41,688 bases of DNA from Rubrivivax sp. (lineage in GTDB: Bacteria; Pseudomonadota; Gammaproteobacteria; Burkholderiales; Burkholderiaceae_C). Below the pieces are notes generated by a model, which saw only the letters and a list, made by a program, of their open reading frames with translations, ran no database searches and was not told where the DNA came from. The DNA lies in NCBI GenBank assembly GCA_027487905.1, contig JAIYCR010000021.1:1-41688 (forward strand), in the 5' to 3' direction. Below, piece by piece: positions 10,886 to 19,638 of this stretch (within the stretch, counting starts at the first letter, position 1; every line of letters starts with the position of its first letter). The position numbers were made by a program, and so were the translations under genes.

Positions 10886-12160
10886 ATGCCCACCCCCGAC
10901 CTCGCTGCAAGCCTCGAACTGCCCAAGCGGGCCGTGGCCCTGGTTCTCGCGGGCGGGCGAGGCAGCCGCCTGAAGAACCTCACCGACCGGCGGGCCAAGC
11001 CGGCGGTCTATTTCGGCGGCAAGTTCCGCATCGTCGATTTCGCGCTGTCCAACTGCCTGAACTCGGGCATCCGGCGCATCGGCGTCATCACCCAGTACAA
11101 GAGCCACAGCCTGCTGCGCCACCTGCAGCGCGGCTGGGCCTTCCTCAAGACGGAGATGAACGAGTTCGTCGACCTGCTGCCCGCGCAGCAGCGGATGAAC
11201 GAGGAGCACTGGTACCGCGGCACCGCGGACGCCGTCTACCAGAACCTGGACATCCTCGACGGCTATGGCGCGGACTACGTGGTGGTGCTGGCCGGCGACC
11301 ACATCTACAAGATGAACTACGCGCTGATGCTGGCCGACCACGTCAGCCAGGGGCGCGAATGCACGGTGGCCTGCATCGAGGTGCCGCGCGCCGAGGCCAC
11401 CGCCTTCGGCGTGATGGCGGTGGACGAGACGCGCCGCGTGACCGATTTCATCGAGAAGCCGGCCGACCCGCCGGCCATGCCCGGCAAGCCGGACCGGGCG
11501 CTGGCCAGCATGGGCGTGTACATCTTCGATGCGAAGTCGCTCTACCGCGAGCTGGCCCGGGACATGGCCGACCCGGCTTCCAGCCACGACTTCGGCAAGG
11601 ACATCCTGCCGCACTGCGTGCGCCAGGGCCAGGTGACGGCCCACCCCTTCGACATGAGCTGCGTGGGCACCGAGCCGGGCCAGCAACCCTACTGGCGCGA
11701 CGTGGGCACCATCGACGCCTACTGGGACGCCAACATCGACCTCACCGCCACCGACCCGCTGCTCAACCTGTACGACCGCATCTGGCCCATCTGGACGCAC
11801 CAGGCGCAGCTGCCGCCCGCGAAGTTCGTGCACAACGCGGCCGATCGCCGCGGGCTGGCTATCGAGTCGCTGGTCTCGGGCGGCTGCATAGTCTCCGGCG
11901 CCGTCTACCGCTCGGTGCTGTTCTCCATCTGCCGGGTGCATTCCTATTCGCAGGTGAATTGGTCGGTGCTGCTGCCCGAGGTGGAGGTCGGCCGCGGCGC
12001 CCGGCTGACCCGGGTGGTGGTGGACCGGGGGGTGAAGATCCCCGATGGTCTGGTGGTGGGCGAAGATCCGGCGGACGATGCCCGGCGCTTCCACCGTTCC
12101 GAGCAGGGCATCGTGCTGATCACCCGGGACATGATCGACCGGCTGCAGCCCGCGGCCTGA
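10886..12160 (+). CDS. glgC: Glucose-1-phosphate adenylyltransferase (ADP-glucose pyrophosphorylase)
   Basis: A 424-residue enzyme making ADP-glucose from ATP and glucose-1-phosphate, the committed and allosterically controlled step of bacterial glycogen synthesis. The nucleotide loop [15 protein letters not shown] (about residues 19-33) is followed by [47 protein letters not shown], a sugar-binding FIEKPAD and [19 protein letters not shown] left-handed beta-helix C-terminus follows, with SGGCIVSGA and [13 protein letters not shown]. The ATG at 10886 has GCGGAG 5 bp upstream. It is followed by glgA 44 bp downstream, so the two are probably co-transcribed. Confidence 0.95.
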   Translation: MPTPDLAASLELPKRAVALVLAGGRGSRLKNLTDRRAKPAVYFGGKFRIVDFALSNCLNSGIRRIGVITQYKSHSLLRHLQRGWAFLKTEMNEFVDLLPAQQRMNEEHWYRGTADAVYQNLDILDGYGADYVVVLAGDHIYKMNYALMLADHVSQGRECTVACIEVPRAEATAFGVMAVDETRRVTDFIEKPADPPAMPGKPDRALASMGVYIFDAKSLYRELARDMADPASSHDFGKDILPHCVRQGQVTAHPFDMSCVGTEPGQQPYWRDVGTIDAYWDANIDLTATDPLLNLYDRIWPIWTHQAQLPPAKFVHNAADRRGLAIESLVSGGCIVSGAVYRSVLFSICRVHSYSQVNWSVLLPEVEVGRGARLTRVVVDRGVKIPDGLVVGEDPADDARRFHRSEQGIVLITRDMIDRLQPAA

Positions 12161-12204
12161 TCCCGAGGGCCCTGGCCGCAGGGCCTGGCATCTCCTCCTT
12201 CTGC

Positions 12205-13716
12205 ATGCATCCCACTTCCGCCCACACGCCTTTGGCCACCGCGTCTGCACCCCCGGGCCCGCTTCGGGTGCTGCAAGCCGGGGCCGAGCTCTTCCCGCTG
12301 ATCAAGACCGGTGGCCTGGCCGATGTGCTGGGTGCGCTGCCACCGGCCCTGGCCGCGCTCGGACACGATCTGCGCCTGGTGCTGCCCGGCTTTGCGGCCG
12401 TGGTCGATGCGGTGCTGCACCAGCGGACGGTGGTCGAGCTGGGTGCGCTGTTCGGCGCAGCGCGGGTCACCGTGCGGCTGGGCCGCCTGCCCTTCAGCCA
12501 TCTGAGCGTCTATGTGGTGGACGCGCCGCTGCTCTACCGCCGCAGCGGCGGCCCCTACCAGGATGCGGACGGCCACGACTGGCCGGACAACCTGCAGCGC
12601 TTTGCGCTGCTGGGCTGGGTGGCGGCCCACCTGGCCACCGGCGAGCTCGACCCGGCCTGGCAGCCCCAGGTGCTGCATGCGCACGACTGGCATGCGGCGC
12701 TGGCCTGCACCTATCTGCAGGCCCACGCGAGCCCGGTGCCGCGCGTCTTCACCATCCACAACCTGGCCTATCAGGGGCTGTTCCCGCTGTCGGACTTCGG
12801 CCTGCTCGGGCTGGGAAGCCGTTTCCTCGGCGCCTCCGCGCTGGAATACCACGGCCAGCTGTCCTTCATGAAGGGCGGGCTGAAGCATGCCCATCGCATC
12901 ACCACCGTCAGCCCCACCTACGCGCGGGAGATCGCCACGCCCGAGTTCGGCGCCGGGCTGGACGGCGTGATCCGGCTTCGCCAGGCCGATGTGGGCGGCA
13001 TCCTCAACGGCGTGGACGAGGCGGTGTGGAACCCTGCCACCGACGCGGCGCTCGCCCAGCGCTACAGCGCCGAGCGCCTGGACGGCAAGGCCGTGTGCAA
13101 GGCCGAACTGCAGCGCAGCTTCGGCCTGGAGCCGCGGCCCGAGGCGCCGCTCTTCGGCGTGGTGAGCCGCCTGTCGGCCCAGAAGGGGCTGGACCTGGTG
13201 CTCGCGGCGGCTCCGGTGGCGCTGGCCGATGGGGCCCAGCTGGTCGTGCAGGGCAGCGGCGAGCGCGGGCTCGAGCAGGCCCTGCTGGCGCTGGCGGCAT
13301 CCTTCCCCGGCCAGGTGGGCGTGCGCGTCGGCTACGACGAGGCGGGCGCGCACCGGCTGATCGCAGGTGCGGACGTGGTGCTGGTGCCGTCGCGCTTCGA
13401 GCCTTGCGGCCTGACCCAGCTCTACGCGTTGCGCTACGGCAGCCTGCCGCTGGTGCGCCGGGTGGGGGGGCTTGCCGACACGGTGGTGGGCGCCGACGAG
13501 CACTCTCTGGCCTCGGGTGAAGCCACCGGCATCGCCTTCGACGAGGCCTCGCCGGCGGCGCTGGCCGATGCGCTGCACCGGGCCGTGCGGCTGTACCGGC
13601 AGGCCGAGGTGTGGCGCGGGCTGCAGCGTCAGGCGATGTCGCGCCGCTTCTCCTGGGCCGAGGCGGCCAGGGCCTACGAGGTGCTCTACCGCTCGATGCT
13701 GGCCACCCCGGTCTGA
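12205..13716 (+). CDS. glgA: Glycogen synthase (ADP-glucose type)
   Basis: A 503-residue GT5 enzyme that adds glucose from ADP-glucose to the growing alpha-1,4 chain. [13 protein letters not shown] at residues 34-46 is the ADP-glucose-binding motif; [42 protein letters not shown] and the C-terminal [22 protein letters not shown] segment with its catalytic Glu and Cys are all conserved. The ATG at 12205 gives a leader of about 20 residues before the first beta strand ([13 protein letters not shown]), longer than in many GlgA proteins, so a later start is possible but no better codon is obvious. It is paired with glgC and ends 24 bp from a convergent SET-domain gene. Confidence 0.95.
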   Translation: MHPTSAHTPLATASAPPGPLRVLQAGAELFPLIKTGGLADVLGALPPALAALGHDLRLVLPGFAAVVDAVLHQRTVVELGALFGAARVTVRLGRLPFSHLSVYVVDAPLLYRRSGGPYQDADGHDWPDNLQRFALLGWVAAHLATGELDPAWQPQVLHAHDWHAALACTYLQAHASPVPRVFTIHNLAYQGLFPLSDFGLLGLGSRFLGASALEYHGQLSFMKGGLKHAHRITTVSPTYAREIATPEFGAGLDGVIRLRQADVGGILNGVDEAVWNPATDAALAQRYSAERLDGKAVCKAELQRSFGLEPRPEAPLFGVVSRLSAQKGLDLVLAAAPVALADGAQLVVQGSGERGLEQALLALAASFPGQVGVRVGYDEAGAHRLIAGADVVLVPSRFEPCGLTQLYALRYGSLPLVRRVGGLADTVVGADEHSLASGEATGIAFDEASPAALADALHRAVRLYRQAEVWRGLQRQAMSRRFSWAEAARAYEVLYRSMLATPV

Positions 13717-13740
13717 ACGCCGCGTGGCGCCCTCCAGGGG

Positions 13741-14166
13741 CTAGAGAAAGCCGACGCAACCGGCGGCGCCGCAGCGGCAGGCGAGCCGCCCTTCGTGGTG
13801 GGTTTCGCCGTAGTCGACGGTGATTTCCTCGCCCGGCTCGATGGCCCGCAGGGCGAAGAACTCGATGCGGCCCTGGCGCACCGACAGCCGCGCGTTCGGC
13901 TGGCAGGAGTGGTTGGTGAAGCGCATCGGGTCGGTCGAGCGGGAGGCGTCGATGGCCCGCCGGTGCGACACCTCCACGATCATGATGCGCTCCTGCCCCT
14001 CGGCGCGGCGACGCGCCTCGGCCACGGTGATGGATTCGCCCCGGATCTCGCCGATCTTCAGCCGCGGCGCGACCGGCTCGGCGGCGAAGACGCCGAAGCC
14101 GTCGATGCGGCTGCGCTTCACGTCGACGGCGCGCTTCTGATAGGGCGGATGACCGGCCAGGGGCAT
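13741..14166 (-). CDS. SET domain-containing protein, probable protein lysine methyltransferase
   Basis: A compact 141-residue protein made up almost entirely of a SET domain, the fold that moves a methyl group from S-adenosylmethionine to protein lysines. GFGVFAAEPV near residues 23-32 is the N-terminal SET motif, NHSCQPNA (85-92) is the knotted cofactor and active-site segment, and GEEITVDYG (112-120) supplies the catalytic Tyr. Cys130, Cys132 and Cys137 form a CxCxxxxC post-SET zinc motif that needs a fourth ligand from the core, most likely Cys88. No substrate-recognition domain is attached. It is divergent from smc and convergent with glgA, so context gives no partner. The substrate is unknown. 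Confidence 0.85.
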   Translation of the reverse strand: MPLAGHPPYQKRAVDVKRSRIDGFGVFAAEPVAPRLKIGEIRGESITVAEARRRAEGQERIMIVEVSHRRAIDASRSTDPMRFTNHSCQPNARLSVRQGRIEFFALRAIEPGEEITVDYGETHHEGRLACRCGAAGCVGFL

Positions 14167-14335
14167 GGGAGGGCCTCAGCGTGCGTGTATGATCCAACGG
14201 CTTGGCAAGGGCCGGAGCGGTGCCTGAAAGTCATTGTAGATCATCCAGTTAGCGTTTTTTCTTAAAGCTTTGCACGAGCTCCTCCGCACAGCGTTACGGC
14301 CGTCTAGCCGGCGCTCGAACTGACGCCCCCGTCCC
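14167..14335. promoter_or_regulatory. Divergent SET-gene / smc intergenic region
   Basis: This 169-bp gap contains an unusually AT-rich patch around 14230-14275. On the minus strand TACAAT (complement of 14233-14238) is a fair -10 for the SET gene, but no good -35 is spaced from it. ATGATC (14189-14194) and GATCAT (14239-14244) are inverted copies about 45 bp apart. No unambiguous smc promoter can be named. Confidence 0.35.
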
Positions 14336-17300
14336 ATGCGACTGAACACCATCAAGCTCGCCGGCTTCAAGTCATTCGCCGACCCCACCACCTTCCAGCT
14401 GCCCGGCCAGCGCGTGGGCGTGGTCGGCCCCAACGGCTGCGGCAAGTCCAACATCATGGACGCGGTGCGCTGGGTGCTCGGCGAGAGCAAGGCCTCCGAG
14501 CTGCGCGGCGAGAGCATGCAGGACGTCATCTTCAATGGCTCCGGCAACCGCAAGCCGGCCAGCCGGGCAAGCGTGGAGCTGGTGTTCGACAACAGCTCGG
14601 CGCGGGCCGGCGGGCAGTGGAACCAGTTCGGCGAGATCGCGGTCAAGCGGGTGCTGACCCGCGACGGCACCAGCAGCTACTACATCAACAACCAGCCGGT
14701 GCGTCGCCGCGACGTGCAGGACGTGTTCCTGGGCACGGGCCTCGGGCCCAGGGCCTACGCCATCATCGGCCAGGGCACCATCAGCCGCATCATCGAAAGC
14801 CGCCCCGAAGAGCTTCGCCTGTTCCTGGAGGAGGCCGCCGGAGTCAGCAAGTACAAGGAGCGCCGGCGCGAGACCGAGAACCGGCTGAAGGACACGCGCG
14901 AGAACCTCACCCGGGTGGACGACATCCTGCGCGAGCTCGGCGGCAACCTCGAGCGCCTGCAGCGCCAGGCCGAAGTGGCCCAGCGCTATCGCGCCCTGCA
15001 GGACGACGGCACCCGCAAGCTGCATCAGCTGTGGTTCCTCAAGCACCGCGATGCCGCGACCGAGGCCGACCGCGTTCGCCTGGCGGTGGCCGAGGCGGTC
15101 AACGCGCTGGAGGCGCGGCTGGCCGAACTGCGCTCCGGCGAGGCCGAGCTCGAGACCATCCGCCAGGCCCACTACGAAGCCAACGACGCGCTGCACGCCG
15201 CCCAGGGCGGCTTGTCCGAAGCGGCGCTGGAGGTCAGCCGCTTGGAGGAGCGCATCCGCTACGTCGTCGAAGGGCGCGAGAAGCTCGAACGCCGCCTGCA
15301 CGACCTCGCCCACGAGACCGCGCAGTGGGCCACCCGCGAAGCCGATGCGGCCGAGGAACTGCAGAGCCTGGCCGAGCGCATGGCCGCGGCCGAGGACGAG
15401 GGCGCGGTGCTGCAGGCACAGGCCGAGGACCACGCGGCCGAACTGCCGGGCCTGGAAGATGTGCTGCGCTCGGCCCAGGCCGCGGCCAGCGCCCAGCGCA
15501 ACCGCGTGGTGGCGGTGCAGCAGCAGATCGGCGTGCTCGCGGCCGAGAGCCGCAGCACCGAGGAGCAGGGCCGTAGCCTGGTCGTCCGCCGCGAACGGCT
15601 GGATGCCGAGCGCCGGCAGCTGGCCGCACCGGACACCGCGCGCCTGCAGGCCCTTCGCGACGAGAGTGGCGCCGCCGACGAGGCCGCCGAGCTCGCCGAA
15701 GCGCTGCTGGCCGAGGTGGCCGATGCGGCACCCGGCCTGGAAGATGCCCGCCGGGAGGCACAGGCCCGGCTGCAGGCCGATGCCACCCGCCAATCCGAGC
15801 TCAAGGCCCGCCTGGAAGCCCTGCGTGCGCTGCAGGAGAAGGTGCAGACCGAGGGCAAGCTCAAGCCCTGGCTGGCCAGCCAGGGCCTGGACGGGCTGGC
15901 CGGCCTGTGGAAGCGCCTGCACATCGAGCCCGGCTGGGAAAGCGCACTGGAGGCCGCACTGCGCGAACGCATGGGCGCGCTGGAGGTGAGCCGCCTGGAC
16001 ACGCTGCGGGCCTTCGCGGCCAACCCGCCGCCGGCCCGGCTGGCCTTCTTCAGCGCGCCGCCGGCCGGCACGCTTCGCGCTGTGGCCCCCGCTGCCTCCG
16101 GCCTGTCGCGCCTGGCCGACCTGCTTCGCCTGCCCGCGGAGGACGGCGGCCTGAAGGCGCTGCTGTCCGACTGGCTGGAGGGCGTCTACACCGCCGCCAG
16201 CCTGGACGAAGCCCTGGCCGCCCGCGGCCGGCTGACCCACGGCGAGCTGCTGATGACCCGCGAAGGCCACGCGGTGAGCGCCTATGCGGTGGCCTTCTAC
16301 GCGCCCGACAGCGAACAGGCAGGCATGCTGGCCCGGGCCCAGGAGATCGAGAACCTCGAACTGGCGCTGCGGGCCCAGACGCTGATCGCCGACGAATCGC
16401 GCTCCGCGCTGGTGCGGGCCGACGCCGACCTCACCGACATCCAGCAGCGCCTGGCCGCGGCGCGCCGCGACGCTGCCGAACGGCGATCGCGCGCCCACCA
16501 GCTCCAGGTGGAACTGTTGCGCCTGTCCAGCCAGGCCGAGCAGACCCTGGGCCGCCGCGCCCAGCTGGACGACGAGCTGGCCGAGATCGACGCGGCGCGC
16601 GAGGCGCTCGACGAGCGCCGGGCCGAAGGCGAGGCCCGCTTCGAGCTGCTGGACGCGGAGCTGGCCACCACCCAGGAGCGCCATGCCGAGCTGGATGACG
16701 AGGTCATCGCCGCCGACCGGCAGCTGGCCGATGCCCGAGAACGCCTGCGCTCGCTCGAGCGCCAGGCGCAGGAGGCCCAGTTCGGCGCCCGCTCGCTCGC
16801 CGCGCGCCGCGGCGAGCTGCAGCGCGCCATCCAGACCGCCAGCGAGCAGGTGCGTCGCCAGGCCGAGACCGAGGCCCGCCTGCGCGAGGAGCTGGCCGTG
16901 CTCATCGACGCCAGCGCCCAGGAGGGCCTTCAGGCGGCGCTGGCCGTGCGCCTGGAGCGTGAAGCCGCGCTGGGCCGTGCCCGCAGCGACTACGACGACC
17001 TCAGCCTGCGCCTGCGCCGCGCCGACGAGCAGCGCCTGGTCCATGAGCAGAGCCTGGTGCCGCTGCGCGAACGCATCAGCAAGCTGCAGCTGGAAGAACA
17101 GGCCGCTGCGCTGGGTGGCCAGCAGTACCTGGAGCAGCTGACCGCTGCGGCAGTGGACCTTTCCGCGGTGGAGGCGGGCATCGTCGAGGGCAGCGTGCGC
17201 CTGCAGGGCCTGCAAGGCGAGATCGACCGCATCCAGCGCGACATCAACGCACTGGGCGCGGTGAACCTGGCGGCGCTCGACGAACTGGGTGCCGCCACCG

Positions 17301-17869
17301 AGCGCAAGACCTTCCTGGACGCCCAGAACGCCGACCTGCTCGATGCCATCGGCACCCTGGAGGATGCGATCCGCAAGATCGACATCGAGACCCGCGATCT
17401 CCTGGGCGACACCTTCCGCCAGGTGAACGAGCATTTCGGCCGGATGTTCCCCAGCCTCTTCGGCGGCGGTCAGGCGCGACTGGTGATGACCGGCGACGAG
17501 ATCCTCGACGCCGGCGTGCAGGTGATGGCCCAGCCCCCCGGCAAGAAGAACAGCACCATCCACCTGCTGTCCGGCGGCGAGAAGGCGCTCACCGCCATCG
17601 CGCTGGTCTTCGCCATCTTCCAGCTCAACCCGGCGCCGTTCTGCCTGCTCGACGAGGTGGACGCGCCGCTGGACGACGCCAACACCGAGCGCTATGCACG
17701 CCTGGTCAACGAAATGAGCCAGGGCACCCAGTTCCTCTTCATCTCGCACAACAAGATCGCCATGGAAATGGCCGAGCAGCTGATCGGCGTGACGATGCAG
17801 GAGCAGGGCGTGTCGCGCATCGTCGCGGTGGACATGGAATCGGCAGTCAACCTGGCCGAAGCGGCCTGA
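14336..17869 (+). CDS. smc: Chromosome segregation protein SMC
   Basis: A 1177-residue SMC ATPase that, with ScpA/ScpB, compacts and individualises chromosomes. The N-terminal head carries KLAGFKSFADPT and the Walker A loop VGPNGCGKSN near residues 31-40. Long heptad-rich, Glu/Arg/Ala-rich coiled coils flank a central hinge at roughly residues 515-660. The C-terminal head has the ABC signature LSGGEKALTAIAL (about 1079) and the Walker B FCLLDEVDAPLDD (about 1101-1113). Length is typical. The ATG at 14336 begins MRLNTIKLAGFKSF, the standard SMC N-terminus. zipA follows after 25 bp and is probably co-transcribed, the usual Burkholderiales pairing. Confidence 0.96.
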   Translation: MRLNTIKLAGFKSFADPTTFQLPGQRVGVVGPNGCGKSNIMDAVRWVLGESKASELRGESMQDVIFNGSGNRKPASRASVELVFDNSSARAGGQWNQFGEIAVKRVLTRDGTSSYYINNQPVRRRDVQDVFLGTGLGPRAYAIIGQGTISRIIESRPEELRLFLEEAAGVSKYKERRRETENRLKDTRENLTRVDDILRELGGNLERLQRQAEVAQRYRALQDDGTRKLHQLWFLKHRDAATEADRVRLAVAEAVNALEARLAELRSGEAELETIRQAHYEANDALHAAQGGLSEAALEVSRLEERIRYVVEGREKLERRLHDLAHETAQWATREADAAEELQSLAERMAAAEDEGAVLQAQAEDHAAELPGLEDVLRSAQAAASAQRNRVVAVQQQIGVLAAESRSTEEQGRSLVVRRERLDAERRQLAAPDTARLQALRDESGAADEAAELAEALLAEVADAAPGLEDARREAQARLQADATRQSELKARLEALRALQEKVQTEGKLKPWLASQGLDGLAGLWKRLHIEPGWESALEAALRERMGALEVSRLDTLRAFAANPPPARLAFFSAPPAGTLRAVAPAASGLSRLADLLRLPAEDGGLKALLSDWLEGVYTAASLDEALAARGRLTHGELLMTREGHAVSAYAVAFYAPDSEQAGMLARAQEIENLELALRAQTLIADESRSALVRADADLTDIQQRLAAARRDAAERRSRAHQLQVELLRLSSQAEQTLGRRAQLDDELAEIDAAREALDERRAEGEARFELLDAELATTQERHAELDDEVIAADRQLADARERLRSLERQAQEAQFGARSLAARRGELQRAIQTASEQVRRQAETEARLREELAVLIDASAQEGLQAALAVRLEREAALGRARSDYDDLSLRLRRADEQRLVHEQSLVPLRERISKLQLEEQAAALGGQQYLEQLTAAAVDLSAVEAGIVEGSVRLQGLQGEIDRIQRDINALGAVNLAALDELGAATERKTFLDAQNADLLDAIGTLEDAIRKIDIETRDLLGDTFRQVNEHFGRMFPSLFGGGQARLVMTGDEILDAGVQVMAQPPGKKNSTIHLLSGGEKALTAIALVFAIFQLNPAPFCLLDEVDAPLDDANTERYARLVNEMSQGTQFLFISHNKIAMEMAEQLIGVTMQEQGVSRIVAVDMESAVNLAEAA

Positions 17870-17894
17870 GCAGTTCAACCCGGGCACACGGCAG

Positions 17895-19091
17895 ATGGAA
17901 TCGGACCTCACCCTCCCGCTGGCCCTGCTGGGCGGCGCCGTCGTGGCCGGCGTGCTGGTGCACGGCTGGTGGCAGGCACGGCGAGCCCGCCCGCCGCAGG
18001 CGCCGCGCCCGCCACGCAGCGAGGGCACTCCCCGCGATGCGGCTGCGTCCAGGCTGCCGGGCGAGCGAGCCGAGCCGCGCGGCTCCGCCGCCGACGCCGC
18101 CCTGCCCGACACCCAGCCCTGGGAGGACATGCCGACGGCAGCGCCCGCCGCCGGCCAGCGCGTCATCGAGCCGCTGTTGCTCGAGCCGGTCGCGCCCGAG
18201 GCCCTGGGCGAAGACCTGAGCGCTGCGCTGGCGGCAGCCCGTACAGGACCGGCCGCCGAGCCCGCCCAGCTCGATGCGCTGATCGATGCCATGGCCACGC
18301 TGGCCGTGAGCCCGCCGGTCAGCGGCGATGCAGCCATCGCGCACCTGCCGCCCAGCCGCCGCGCGGGCAGCAAGCCTTTCCGCATCGAGGGGCTGAACGC
18401 CCAGACCGGTGGCTACGAGGCGCTGCGCCCCGGACAGCGCTACAGCGAGCTGCAGGCCGGCGTGCAGCTGGCCAACCGCAAGGGCGCTCTGAACGAGATC
18501 GAATACAGCGAGTTCGTCCAGAAGGTCCAGGACTACTGCGACGCGCTCGGCGCCATTCCCGACTTCCCGGACATGCTCGAAGTGGTGGCCCGGGCGCGCG
18601 AGCTCGATGCCTTCGCCGGCGACCACGATGCGCAGCTGGCCGTGCATCTGCGCGCGCGGCGCAGCCCGTGGAGCGTCGCCTCCATCCAGCAGCATGCGGC
18701 CCGGCACGGCTTCGTGGCCGGTCTGCTGCCCGGGCGCCTGGTGATGCCGGGCCGCGAGGATGGCGCGCCGCCGCTTCTGGTGCTGAGCTTCGACTCGCAG
18801 GCGGCGCTGGCCGACACGCCCGCCCAGGCGAGCGTGCGCGACGTGACCCTGAGCTTCGACGTGCCCCAGTCGCCGGCCGGTGCCTCCGGCGACGAACCCT
18901 TCCGGGCCTGGCAGGCCGCCGCGCAGGCCCTGAGCCTGGGCATGGACGCCGACGTGGTGGATGACAGGGGCCTGCCGATCGACGCGGCCGGCTTCGCGGC
19001 GATCGGCGCCGACCTCGGCCGGCTCTACGACGCGCTGGCGTCGCGGGACCTGGCGGCGGGGTCGCCGGCGGCGCGGCGCTTGTTCAGTTGA
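17895..19091 (+). CDS. zipA: Cell division protein ZipA homolog
   Basis: A 398-residue protein with the ZipA layout. A short N-terminal membrane anchor (residues 5-25, LTLPLALLGGAVVAGVLVHGW) is followed by a basic patch, a Pro/Ala-rich flexible linker to about residue 155, and a C-terminal globular domain of about 230 residues that would bind the FtsZ tail and tether the Z-ring to the inner membrane. Sequence similarity to E. coli ZipA is low in this group; the call rests on the topology, a C-terminal domain with QLAVHLRARRSPWS and VLSFDSQAAL strands, and the position right after smc. In related genomes ligA comes next, but here the following gene is on the other strand. Confidence 0.8.
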   Translation: MESDLTLPLALLGGAVVAGVLVHGWWQARRARPPQAPRPPRSEGTPRDAAASRLPGERAEPRGSAADAALPDTQPWEDMPTAAPAAGQRVIEPLLLEPVAPEALGEDLSAALAAARTGPAAEPAQLDALIDAMATLAVSPPVSGDAAIAHLPPSRRAGSKPFRIEGLNAQTGGYEALRPGQRYSELQAGVQLANRKGALNEIEYSEFVQKVQDYCDALGAIPDFPDMLEVVARARELDAFAGDHDAQLAVHLRARRSPWSVASIQQHAARHGFVAGLLPGRLVMPGREDGAPPLLVLSFDSQAALADTPAQASVRDVTLSFDVPQSPAGASGDEPFRAWQAAAQALSLGMDADVVDDRGLPIDAAGFAAIGADLGRLYDALASRDLAAGSPAARRLFS

Positions 19092-19116
19092 AGGCGGCGT
19101 TGCCGGCGTGCCGGGC

Positions 19117-19545
19117 TCAGGACGCGATGTAGCTCTGCAGCTGGGCGATGGTCAACTCATGGTCGGCGATGATGTCGTCCATGATGTCGCGGATGGAGAT
19201 CATCCCCAGCACCGTCTCGCCGTCGAGCACCGGCAGGTGCCGGATGCGCTTCTGGCTCATGATGGCCATGCAGTCCTTGGTGCCCACCTTGGGGCTGACC
19301 ACCACCACGTTGCGGGTCATGATGTCGCCCACCCGGGTTTCGCGCGAGTTGCGGCCCTGCAGCGCCACCTTGCGGGTGTAGTCGCGCTCGGAGATCACGC
19401 CCACCAGCCGACCCTGTTCCATCACCATCAGCGCGCCGACCTCGTACTCGGCGAGCAGCTTGAGGGCGTCGAACACCGAATCGTCGGGCCGGACGTGCCA
19501 CAGCGTCTGGTCGCGGTGCTTGAGCAGCTCGATCACGGGCTTCAT
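19117..19545 (-). CDS. Tandem CBS domain protein
   Basis: A 142-residue protein made of two CBS motifs (about residues 15-65 and 75-128) forming one Bateman module, which typically senses adenine nucleotides or S-adenosylmethionine. GALMVMEQGRLVGVISERDY and HLPVLDGETVLGMISIRD are the two characteristic strand-helix ends, each with the Ser/Asp that contacts ribose. Nothing else is attached, so it is likely a stand-alone sensor or a regulator of an unknown partner. The ATG at 19545 has an excellent AGGAGG about 7 bp upstream, suggesting strong translation. It is convergent with zipA. Confidence 0.9.
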   Translation of the reverse strand: MKPVIELLKHRDQTLWHVRPDDSVFDALKLLAEYEVGALMVMEQGRLVGVISERDYTRKVALQGRNSRETRVGDIMTRNVVVVSPKVGTKDCMAIMSQKRIRHLPVLDGETVLGMISIRDIMDDIIADHELTIAQLQSYIAS

Positions 19546-19638
19546 GAGGGAACCTCCTGGATGCGCTCGGGTGGACAGGCCGCTTCGATCTTCCCGGACC
19601 CACCGCGCGAAGGCAAGCGCCGGTCGCGGCTCAGGGTG

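Noticed and set aside
7962-10973. Rightward open frame of about 1000 codons opposite glgP
   Set aside because: Arg/Gly/His-rich shadow; GlgP motifs including the PLP lysine lie on the other strand.
13464-13470. G7 run in glgA as a phase-variable tract
   Set aside because: Short, in a housekeeping gene, and expected by chance at this GC content.
14372-18385. A very long open frame antisense to smc and zipA (over 1300 codons)
   Set aside because: It arises from GC-rich third positions of smc; the translation is low-complexity (Gly, Leu, Gln, Ala, His) without any domain, and the opposite strand encodes clear SMC and ZipA.
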